Origin: Oscillospiraceae bacterium
GTDB taxonomy: Bacteria > Bacillota > Clostridia > Oscillospirales > CAG-272
NCBI GenBank assembly: GCA_015065205.1
Contig: SVQS01000073.1
Location: 1 to 8,997 of the forward strand
Reading direction: 5' to 3'
Length of the DNA stretch: 8,997 nucleotides
Under the pieces are notes generated by a model. That model saw only the letters and a program-made list of their open reading frames with translations. It did no database searches and was not told the DNA's origin. The position numbers were made by a program, and so were the translations under genes. Shown in pieces: positions 1 through 4,984 of the stretch. Within the stretch, counting starts at the first letter, position 1, and each line of letters opens with the position of its first letter.

Positions 1-653
1 TTTCCGCACCACCCGTAGCCCGCAATTACCACAGTTTTGCCTGCAATAATGAGGTTGGTAGCGTTCATGATTCCGTCCATCGTCGACTGTCCCGTGCCGT
101 ATCGATTGTCAAACAAATGCTTGCAATCGGCATCGTTTACGTCAATCATTGTGTAGTCGAGAAGCCCTGCTTTTTCGCGGGAGAGGAGACGGTGAATGCC
201 TGTGGTGGTTTCTTCGCAACCGCCAATCAGATTTTTGCCGTATTCGCGGCATTCGCCGTGAAGAAGGGAAATGAGGTCGCCGCCGTCGTCGATGATGAGA
301 TCGGGGCAGCAGGAAAGCGTCTTTTTGAGGTGTTCTACATACTCGTCCATATCCACGCCGTGAATGGCGTTCACCTCAAACCCTTCGGCGGCAAGAGCAG
401 CTGCAACGTCGTCTTGGGTAGAAAGGGGATTGCAGCCCGTTACCCACACCTCGGCGCCACCTGCGCGAAGAACCTTTGCAAGATAGGCGGTCTTTGCCTC
501 GAGGTGGATCGACATCGAGATCTTTTTGCCCGCAAAGGGTTTGGTTCTTTCAAATTCTTCTTTTATAGAGTTGAGAATGGGCGTATAAGATGCCACCCAC
601 GAAATTTTATCCGCGCCCGAGGGCGCGAGATTGATATCCTTAATTTGACTCAT
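1..653 (-). CDS. ahcY: S-adenosylhomocysteine hydrolase, N-terminal 217 residues (3' end outside window)
   Basis: This cytosolic NAD-dependent enzyme of the activated methyl cycle hydrolyses S-adenosylhomocysteine to adenosine and homocysteine. The reading frame starts at ATG 653, preceded by GGAGA with 7 nt spacing, and stays open to the window edge. Visible family motifs, in order, are SMSIHLEAKTA (46-56, substrate-site His50), IDDGGDL (121-127, catalytic Asp region), GGCEETTTG (144-152), NDADCKHLFDNRYGTGQS (173-190, with Lys178, Asp182 and Asn183 matching the conserved Lys/Asp/Asn of the active site) and the opening of the NAD-binding Rossmann loop, GYGWCG (212-217). The position of the human active-site Cys195 is Thr here (YGT), which I recall as usual in the bacterial/archaeal-type enzyme. 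It lies 331 bp downstream of the AraC-type gene on the same strand, so it probably has its own transcript, but I could not identify a good promoter. The NAD domain and C-terminus lie outside the window. Confidence 0.95.
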   Translation of the reverse strand, partial: MSQIKDINLAPSGADKISWVASYTPILNSIKEEFERTKPFAGKKISMSIHLEAKTAYLAKVLRAGGAEVWVTGCNPLSTQDDVAAALAAEGFEVNAIHGVDMDEYVEHLKKTLSCCPDLIIDDGGDLISLLHGECREYGKNLIGGCEETTTGIHRLLSREKAGLLDYTMIDVNDADCKHLFDNRYGTGQSTMDGIMNATNLIIAGKTVVIAGYGWCG

Positions 654-665
654 TATGGTTCTCCA

Positions 666-681
666 ATCAGACAAATATTGC
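666..681 (-). promoter_or_regulatory. 16-bp sequence shared with the alr promoter (copy 1)
   Basis: On the minus strand the sequence GCAATATTTGTCTGAT lies just upstream of the ahcY ribosome binding site. The identical 16 bases occur at 3851-3866 inside the alr promoter. The copies face the same way relative to the gene downstream. It might be a protein-binding site common to both genes, but a chance match in AT-rich DNA is possible. Confidence 0.3.
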
Positions 682-781
682 TATTCTTTCGTTTTTTAGT
701 AAGACACGTGCGACAAAACGGCGCCAAGGTTTCGCTTTTTGCATTTTGAAGGCGAATGATGGCGGTTTGGCGGTAGTGAAA

Positions 782-833
782 GGCTCCCTTGTGTAAAGGG
801 AGCTGTCAGCCGAATGGCTGACTGAGGGATTGT
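782..833 (+). repeat. Palindromic intergenic repeat, copy A
   Basis: This is one of four related copies in the window. It opens with the self-complementary CTCCCTTGTGTAAAGGGAG, continues with CTGTCA, then a central hairpin (GCC-GAAT-GGC flanked by TCA/TGA), and ends in TGAGGGATTGT. It faces copy B across a 22-nt spacer (834-855), so the two can also pair into one long stem. The architecture resembles the small non-coding palindromic repeats scattered through gut Clostridia genomes (recalled, not searched). It encodes nothing. Confidence 0.85.
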
Positions 834-855
834 CTTTGCCGCGAAACAAACTTTT

Positions 856-916
856 ACAATCCCTCCGTCATCCGTCGCTTTGCGACGTTTGACACCTCCC
901 TTTACACAAGGGAGGC
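856..916 (-). repeat. Palindromic intergenic repeat, copy B (inverted partner of A)
   Basis: Read on the minus strand it has the same frame as copy A: CCTCCCTTGTGTAAAGGGAGG, TGTCA, a central hairpin, then TGACGGAGGGATTGT. Its central hairpin is different and longer (CGTCGC-AAA-GCGACG). The conserved ATTGT ends of A and B face each other, so the pair converges. A 9-nt difference in length comes entirely from the central hairpin. Confidence 0.85.
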
Positions 917-984
917 AAAAGTAAGTTCACCTTTATGGATGTTGGTAGGGGAATCGAGTCATTAGCTTGATAGCTTATATCTTT

Positions 985-1821
985 TTATTCCTCGGAGAGG
1001 CGTTTGACGTGTGCACGCATTTCGGGCATGCGCTGCTTGCGGTATTCCGAGGGGGAAACGCCCAATTGCTTGATAAACGCACGGTTGAAGGTGCGCGGGG
1101 TGTTAAAACCGACCAAAGAGCCGATTTCGGTAATGCTGAGCGAGGAATTGAGCAGATATCGGCAAGCCTCGGAGACGCGCAAGGAGTTGATATAATCGTT
1201 AAATCGCAAGCCGAGCCTTCCGCTGAACAAGTGAGAAATATAAAACTTGTTCAGGTGAAGCTTTTCTTCCAAAAGGGAAAGGGAAAGATTCTCAGAATAG
1301 TTTTGTGTGCAAAAGGAAACGATGGTTCGCAGTGATTCGGAGTCGCCAACGGGGAGCTTTGCAATCTCCATCATGGGAATGAGTTCTGCACAAAGTGCCA
1401 GCAGGTATCCGCGGCGCAACTCCGATACGTGAGAAAATGCTTCGCGTTCTACCGTATCGGTCAAAGCATCGATGAGTGCGCGGATGCGCGGATTGTTTGC
1501 TGCCCCTGCAATTACAGGGGAGATGGGAGTACCGATTGTAAAGGTATCCATCAGCTCGGGAAGCAGATCGGGCTTGAAAATAAAGCCGACGTGTGTTTCT
1601 TCGGTTGCCTTTTCATAGGAGTGGATTTGGTTGGGGAAGGTGAGAAAGACATCGCCTGCGTGCAACTCATAACGAACCGAGTCGGCATAGGCAATTACGT
1701 CGCCCTCCAGCAAACAAATGAGCTCGAGTTCACGGTGCAGGTGCGGTATGTATTGAATGTGATGTCCACTCAAAAACGCAATATCCTGCAGCTTGTGCTC
1801 GTATTTTACGTTTAGTGACAT
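985..1821 (-). CDS. AraC-family transcriptional regulator with N-terminal cupin domain
   Basis: The 278-residue protein is a likely DNA-binding regulator responding to a small ligand. Residues about 15-90 look like an AraC-type cupin sensor: HHIQYIPHLHRELELICLLEG, then YELHAGDVFLTFPNQIHSY, the usual beta-barrel pattern with His residues. Residues about 180-263 form the double helix-turn-helix domain, with the second-HTH signature SITEIGSLVGFNTPRTFNRAFIKQLGVSPSEYRKQ (229-263). The length is typical of the family. Start ATG 1821 has AAGGAGA upstream. The stop codon of the preceding gene ends one base before this ATG, so translation is probably coupled and the protein is made from the alr operon transcript. 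The ligand is unknown. Its place after a surface protein with a carbohydrate-binding-like domain, plus the known habit of cupin AraC regulators, points to a sugar or cell-wall signal, but that is inference. Confidence 0.92.
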   Translation of the reverse strand: MSLNVKYEHKLQDIAFLSGHHIQYIPHLHRELELICLLEGDVIAYADSVRYELHAGDVFLTFPNQIHSYEKATEETHVGFIFKPDLLPELMDTFTIGTPISPVIAGAANNPRIRALIDALTDTVEREAFSHVSELRRGYLLALCAELIPMMEIAKLPVGDSESLRTIVSFCTQNYSENLSLSLLEEKLHLNKFYISHLFSGRLGLRFNDYINSLRVSEACRYLLNSSLSITEIGSLVGFNTPRTFNRAFIKQLGVSPSEYRKQRMPEMRAHVKRLSEE

Positions 1822-1822
1822 A

Positions 1823-2566
1823 TCAGCGAATCTCTCCTTGGCGGCGTCTGTTTTTTTGACACGTGGCGCGATAAATCACAAAAAAGAGGGCAAAACCAAC
1901 AATCAATCCGCAAGCCGTTGCGGCCACGGGAATGATGAATTCTGGAAAAGAGTCAAGAGAACTTGTATAAAGGGAGTGAAACCACAAAGAGAACTCCTCA
2001 TCTTCGGCGTCCGACGAGGTCAGGATGGTAATGGTGCAGGGAGCTTCGGAGTTGGCAGATGCCACAAAAGCGGAAATATCAAAGGTTACGACCTGCCATG
2101 TTTCCACGGGCGCCTCTGCTGCGGCTTCCAAAATCAAGGGAGCGCCGGTGTTGTCAAGTCCTTCAAGGCGGAGTATTACGTCATGGGTTGTGGTTTTTGT
2201 GTATTGTGCAAGAATTCTTACCGAAAGACTTGATGCACCTTGCAAGAGAGAGGCTTTTGCGAGCGTGCCTCGAATACCGGTTTCGGCTTCAGCAGAATTG
2301 ATGCGAGTGTGAAGAACATTTGCTTTCCAATTGTTCGAGTATACAAAGGTAGGCTCTGCTGTATTGCCAATGGGCGCAAAGCCGCAAAGGTCAGATGCGG
2401 TAAAATCAACCAACGTGGTTTGTTTTCCCGTTCCCGTGCCAACCGAACCCGAGCTGATAATGGTTTTTGCTTCGGTGGTGTCTGCCGCTTGCGCGGGAAG
2501 GCAGAACATGGCGGCAATCAAAGTCATAACAATGCAAAAGGCGGTCATTTTTACAAATCGTTTCAT
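1823..2566 (-). CDS. Secreted, membrane-anchored protein with carbohydrate-binding-like ectodomain
   Basis: I do not recognise this 247-residue protein as a named family. It has a signal peptide (1-27, MKRFVK start, hydrophobic core, AQA before Ala28), an extracellular region of about 180 residues, one C-terminal transmembrane helix (about 209-232, from FIIPVAATACGLIVGF to FFVIY) and a short basic cytoplasmic tail (QKNRRRQGEIR). The ectodomain alternates short hydrophobic strands, and VETWQVVTFDISAF (154-167) resembles the strand pattern of jelly-roll carbohydrate-binding or discoidin-like modules. No catalytic motif is visible. The start at ATG 2566 is chosen because a signal peptide follows at once and a ribosome binding site overlaps the alr stop codon. 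A longer open frame beginning at 2743 would only add alr sequence read in another frame. It sits between alr and an AraC regulator, with gaps of 10 nt and 1 nt. Confidence 0.85.
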   Translation of the reverse strand: MKRFVKMTAFCIVMTLIAAMFCLPAQAADTTEAKTIISSGSVGTGTGKQTTLVDFTASDLCGFAPIGNTAEPTFVYSNNWKANVLHTRINSAEAETGIRGTLAKASLLQGASSLSVRILAQYTKTTTHDVILRLEGLDNTGAPLILEAAAEAPVETWQVVTFDISAFVASANSEAPCTITILTSSDAEDEEFSLWFHSLYTSSLDSFPEFIIPVAATACGLIVGFALFFVIYRATCQKNRRRQGEIR

Positions 2567-2573
2567 TTTTTTA

Positions 2574-2578
2574 TCCTC
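2574..2578 (-). promoter_or_regulatory. Ribosome binding site overlapping the alr stop codon
   Basis: GAGGA on the minus strand overlaps the TGA stop of alr (2579-2577) and stands 7 nt from the ATG at 2566. It fixes the start of the surface-protein gene and suggests that ribosomes finishing alr reinitiate here. Confidence 0.7.
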
Positions 2579-3806
2579 ATTTTTCTGTTTTATTTTGTTG
2601 GGGGCGAATGATATTGCGGTGAACGCGCAAAGAGATTGCGCAAAGCAGCTCATAGGGGATGGTACCTGCATATTCAGCAAGCTCCGATAGGGCGGTGGGG
2701 GTGTGACCGAAAAAGCTGACGCGATCTCCGATTTTTGCATCAATTCCCGAAAGATCTATCATGCATTGATCCATACAAATGCTTCCGATGATCTTGACGG
2801 GATAGATGCCTTTTTCGGTTTTGAGAGAAAGCGTCGCGCCTCTGAGAGAGCGGGGGATCCCGTCGGCGTACCCAATGGGGAGAACCCCAACGGGGGTGTC
2901 AACGAGGGCTTTGAAGCGGCCGCCGTAACCAACCGATTCTCCTGCGGGAACGGTTTGAATATGTACAATATCTGCCGAAAGATGCATAACAGGTTGCAAA
3001 TTTAGGCGTTTTGGCTTGTATGTTGGCGGCGTATAAAGCGCAAGACCGAGTCGCACACCGTCAAAAATATCGTCGGGACGTGTCAGAGCGGCGGCACTGT
3101 TGCTGACGTGGTGGAATGGAATGACCATGCCCCTCTCTTCAAGCTTTTCTTTCAGTTTGCGATAGCGTGCGGCTTGCAGAGCCGTTTTTTCTTTTGAGGT
3201 GGCAAGCTCCTCGTCGGCGCGTGCGAAATGCGTGAACATTCCGCAAATTTCAAATGCACTTTCATCGCGAAGTGCCAAGATGTTTTGCACCGTCTCCTCA
3301 ATTTCTTTTTCTGTGCGCGCGGGGTAACCGATGCGTCCCATACCGGTGTCAACTGCAATGTGAACGCGTAAGGGCGCAAGGTTTTCCTTTTTTACCACTT
3401 TGGAAAGCTCGTGTGCATAGTCGGGGGAGAGCAGTGTTTGAATAAAATTGTGCTTTGCTAACTCGCCCGCTATTTGAGGCAGCGGCATTGTGTAACCGAG
3501 AATGAGAATGTCGGCGTTATCACCGGCTTGGTTGCGGACGGGATAGGCTTCCTCCAAGCAAGAGACCGCAAAAAAGTCACAACCGGCATCCAAAAGCGTG
3601 CACACGCAAGTATTTGCACCGTGTCCGTATCCATCGGCTTTGACCACCGAAATAATGCGAGCATTCGGTGTGGTTTGTTGAAGTTTTTCAAGGCACGCCC
3701 GATAGTTGTTTTGCAGAGCGGCAATGTCAATCTCAGCACGCTTGGTGGTTTTGTAAAAGTAATATTCGATTGGGGGCTTTGCAGAGTCGTGGGGAGATGT
3801 TTTCAT
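2577..3806 (-). CDS. alr: Alanine racemase
   Basis: This PLP-dependent cytosolic enzyme interconverts L- and D-alanine, supplying D-alanine for peptidoglycan. The 409-residue protein is slightly longer than usual because of about 20 extra N-terminal residues before the RAEIDIAALQNNY opening. The PLP-binding motif VVKADGYGHG (54-63) contains the Schiff-base Lys56. HHVSNSAAAL (232-241) and DGVRLGLALY (249-258) are barrel motifs. SVGYGGRF (291-298) contains the likely second catalytic base Tyr294, GYADGIPRS is at 312-320, and SICMDQCMIDL (342-352) belongs to the C-terminal beta domain. Start ATG 3806 is supported by AAAGGTGG upstream and a promoter whose -10 ends 34 bp away, giving a very short leader. 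It is the first gene of a three-gene unit with the surface protein and the AraC regulator, an unusual partnership for alr. Confidence 0.96.
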   Translation of the reverse strand: MKTSPHDSAKPPIEYYFYKTTKRAEIDIAALQNNYRACLEKLQQTTPNARIISVVKADGYGHGANTCVCTLLDAGCDFFAVSCLEEAYPVRNQAGDNADILILGYTMPLPQIAGELAKHNFIQTLLSPDYAHELSKVVKKENLAPLRVHIAVDTGMGRIGYPARTEKEIEETVQNILALRDESAFEICGMFTHFARADEELATSKEKTALQAARYRKLKEKLEERGMVIPFHHVSNSAAALTRPDDIFDGVRLGLALYTPPTYKPKRLNLQPVMHLSADIVHIQTVPAGESVGYGGRFKALVDTPVGVLPIGYADGIPRSLRGATLSLKTEKGIYPVKIIGSICMDQCMIDLSGIDAKIGDRVSFFGHTPTALSELAEYAGTIPYELLCAISLRVHRNIIRPQQNKTEK

Positions 3807-3839
3807 TGCGTTCCACCTTTCTTACAAAATACTGCATCT

Positions 3840-3868
3840 ATTATACCATTATCAGACAAATATTGCAA
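3840..3868 (-). promoter_or_regulatory. Sigma-A-type promoter of the alr operon
   Basis: On the minus strand the -35 is TTGCAA (3868-3863, four of six consensus bases), the spacer is 17 bp, and the -10 is a perfect TATAAT (3845-3840). Transcription would start near 3833, giving a leader of about 27 nt before the alr ATG that contains just the ribosome binding site. No riboswitch or attenuator fits in this space. Confidence 0.8.
3851..3866 (-). promoter_or_regulatory. 16-bp sequence shared with the ahcY leader (copy 2)
   Basis: GCAATATTTGTCTGAT, identical to the bases just upstream of the ahcY ribosome binding site, covers part of the -35 and most of the spacer of the alr promoter. A protein bound here would block RNA polymerase. 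Whether it is a real operator cannot be told from two copies. Confidence 0.3.
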
Positions 3869-3919
3869 TCCCTTTTTCGCATCTTTTTCAAAATTTCTCA
3901 TAAAAATAGTCATAAGAAA

Positions 3920-3950
3920 GCGTGTTTTCTAAAAAAGAATGTAAACACGC
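3920..3950. repeat. 8-bp inverted repeat upstream of the alr promoter
   Basis: GCGTGTTT (3920-3927) and AAACACGC (3943-3950) are perfect reverse complements separated by 15 nt. The dyad lies about 50 bp upstream of the alr -35. The spacing between arm centres (about 23 bp, roughly two helical turns) would suit a dimeric regulator. As RNA it would be a modest hairpin without a T-run. Confidence 0.4.
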
Positions 3951-3974
3951 AAGTATTTAAAACTTATAGAAAAA

Positions 3975-4025
3975 ACAACCCTTCCGTCTGCCTGCGGCAG
4001 CCACCTCCCCTTGCACAGGGGATGC
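3975..4025 (-). repeat. Palindromic intergenic repeat, copy C
   Basis: Read on the minus strand it has the family layout: ATCCCCTGTGCAAGGGGAGG, TGGC, a central hairpin (TGCC-GCA-GGCA), then GACGGAAGGGTTGT. It belongs to a variant subfamily with copy D, in which CCCCT/AGGGG replaces CCCTT/AAGGG, keeping the pairing intact. Its conserved GTTGT end points away from copy D. Confidence 0.8.
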
Positions 4026-4109
4026 TCAAACCAAGCACTTTTACAAAGAGAAAACAGTTTCGTGTAGAAAAAACGGAAAATTTTAGGTTTGGGGCGCGGA
4101 AACTTTTTT

Positions 4110-4164
4110 GCCTCCTCTGTGTAAGGGGAGGTGGCATTTTCGCAAGAAAATGATGGAAGGGTTG
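4110..4164 (+). repeat. Palindromic intergenic repeat, copy D (inverted partner of C)
   Basis: On the plus strand it has CCTCCTCTGTGTAAGGGGAGG, TGGC, a central hairpin (ATTTTC-GCAA-GAAAAT), then GATGGAAGGGTTGG. The central hairpin is AT-rich here, unlike the GC-rich ones of A-C, yet still perfectly self-complementary. It ends about 35 bp before the lipoprotein ribosome binding site. An upstream start at 4108 in the lipoprotein frame would be encoded by this repeat and is not credible. Confidence 0.8.
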
Positions 4165-4215
4165 GTTTTATCTGCTTCAAAAATGCGAATTGCGCAGATC
4201 AGAGGAGGAAAAGAT

Positions 4216-4722
4216 ATGAAAATTCGACATTTTTTGCTATGGATTGTCGTATTAATGTCGTTGTGGGGCACGGGGTGTGCTCCCGCGCGAAGTGGGATGG
4301 ATTATTTAGAGAGTGGGGGACACGGTGAGGTTTCGGGGCAGATAAACGGTATGGATTTTTCTGCCCTTGTTGAGATTTCTCCCGGTGGGGAAAGCGTTCG
4401 TGTTGAATATCTGTCACCGGATGCACTTTGTGGACTGACCTTGACGGCGAGCGGTGAGAGCTGCGAGGTGCATTTGGGCGAGGTCTGTTTTGTTTGCGAT
4501 ACATCCGAGGTTGTGGGCTTTTTGCGCCCTGTCACCGCTTTTTTACCGCAAGGTGAGGCAAATAGCGTTCAAAAAGAAGGGGAGAACACGATTTTAACCT
4601 TCCCCTCTGGGGGTGTATTGACCCTCTCACCCAAGGGTGAGCCCATCACCTTTCGGGAAGAAAGCATAGAAATGCGCGTGGCTTGGTGGCAGAGTGGAGA
4701 AAAGGAGAATTTTGGCCCGTAA
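4216..4722 (+). CDS. Putative small lipoprotein, function unknown
   Basis: The 168-residue protein begins with a short basic end and a hydrophobic stretch (MKIRHFLLWIVVLMSLWGTGC), putting a candidate lipidated Cys at position 21. The lipobox is imperfect (GTGC rather than LxGC), so a conventional signal peptide is possible. The mature part is predicted to be rich in beta-strands (for example FSALVEIS, VRVEYLSP, GLTLTASG, GGVLTLSP). This loosely recalls the LolA/GerS-like clostridial lipoproteins, but I cannot confirm that. Cys72, Cys83, Cys91 and Cys94 lie close together, which is unusual for so small an exported protein. Start ATG 4216 has AGAGGAGG with about 7 nt spacing. It stands alone, divergent from alr and upstream of the glycogen operon, whose promoter lies between them. 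Confidence 0.75.
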   Translation: MKIRHFLLWIVVLMSLWGTGCAPARSGMDYLESGGHGEVSGQINGMDFSALVEISPGGESVRVEYLSPDALCGLTLTASGESCEVHLGEVCFVCDTSEVVGFLRPVTAFLPQGEANSVQKEGENTILTFPSGGVLTLSPKGEPITFREESIEMRVAWWQSGEKENFGP

Positions 4723-4796
4723 AGCTTCTGTTTTTGTCGTTTTTTCGCGCGCGTGCGCTATCTAAAATAGAATTTCTTACTGTAAAATAATGGATT

Positions 4797-4811
4797 TGTG
4801 CATATTGCACA
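4797..4811. promoter_or_regulatory. Perfect 15-bp dyad abutting the glycogen operon -35 (candidate operator)
   Basis: TGTGCATATTGCACA is a perfect 6-3-6 inverted repeat whose last base touches the first base of the -35 hexamer TTGACA. Its symmetry and position fit the binding site of a dimeric regulator, either an activator contacting polymerase or a repressor. It does not match a catabolite-response (cre) sequence. The regulator is unknown. Confidence 0.5.
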
Positions 4812-4840
4812 TTGACAAGGTTGAAAATTTGTGATAAAAT
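4812..4840 (+). promoter_or_regulatory. Strong sigma-A promoter of the glycogen operon
   Basis: The -35 is the perfect consensus TTGACA (4812-4817), followed by a 17-bp spacer and a -10 of TAAAAT (4835-4840, five of six). A TG dinucleotide at 4832-4833 makes it an extended -10. Transcription should start near 4847, leaving a leader of about 138 nt before the chosen glgB GTG start. Confidence 0.85.
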
Positions 4841-4973
4841 AACATAGGATGAATCCAAAAAACGCATCATTTTGGCTTTTTGAAAGCTATGCCGAAAACG
4901 AATTTCAAAACCGAAAAAAGGATAGAACAGCGTTTTTTGAACACACTACCATTACCTGCATTTTTTGAGAGGG

Positions 4974-4978
4974 GAGGG
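4974..4978 (+). promoter_or_regulatory. Ribosome binding site deciding the glgB GTG start
   Basis: The purine run around GAGGG (4974-4978, within AGGGGAGGG) stands 6 nt before GTG 4985. The upstream in-frame candidates TTG 4880 and ATG 4889 have only a T-rich stretch before them and no such site. Confidence 0.7.
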
Positions 4979-4984
4979 AATCTC

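Larger units (their letters stand above)
654..984. other. Intergenic region between araC-type gene and ahcY
   Basis: No credible gene is visible in these 331 bp. The segment next to ahcY (654-720) is AT-rich and holds the ahcY ribosome binding site and the 16-bp sequence shared with the alr promoter. Positions 782-916 are filled by two converging copies of a palindromic repeat. On the minus strand, the direction of both flanking genes, the repeat hairpin is not followed by a T-run, so it does not look like an intrinsic terminator. A short open frame at 667-849 is made mostly of repeat sequence and is not credible. Confidence 0.7.
3807..4215. other. Divergent intergenic region between alr and the lipoprotein gene
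   Basis: These 409 bp contain no credible gene. From left to right they hold the alr ribosome binding site and promoter (to 3868), an AT-rich stretch with an 8-bp inverted repeat (3920-3950), two diverging copies of the palindromic repeat (3975-4025 and 4110-4164) with 84 nt between them, and the lipoprotein ribosome binding site (AGAGGAGG at 4201). No strong plus-strand promoter is visible. Confidence 0.75.

Noticed and set aside
654..720. Search for an ahcY promoter
   Set aside because: The best pair on the minus strand is TTACTA, 17 bp, AATATT. It scores three and four of six and would leave almost no leader, so I do not call it.
117..749. A 210-codon open frame on the plus strand opposite ahcY
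   Set aside because: The opposite strand encodes unmistakable S-adenosylhomocysteine hydrolase motifs across the same bases, and the plus-strand protein has no recognisable features.
782..916. Repeat pair A/B as an intrinsic terminator of the alr operon
   Set aside because: The stem is strong, but neither side is followed by a T-run. Related copies also sit in a divergent region where a terminator makes no sense. A minor effect on readthrough is still possible.
782..916. CRISPR-like repeats
   Set aside because: There are only two copies in inverted orientation, with no regular direct-repeat spacing and no cas genes nearby.
1823..2743. A longer start (ATG 2743) for the surface-protein gene
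   Set aside because: The first 59 codons lie inside alr, and the ATG at 2566 is followed by a good signal peptide and preceded by a ribosome binding site.
3602..3958. A 14-bp match (ACACGCAAGTATTT) at 3602-3615 and 3945-3958
   Set aside because: One copy lies inside alr coding sequence, and the match is short enough to be chance.
4040..4068. Possible lipoprotein promoter (TTTACA, 17-bp spacer, TGTAGA)
   Set aside because: The -10 matches only three of six consensus bases and there is no extended -10. In AT-rich DNA this is expected by chance.
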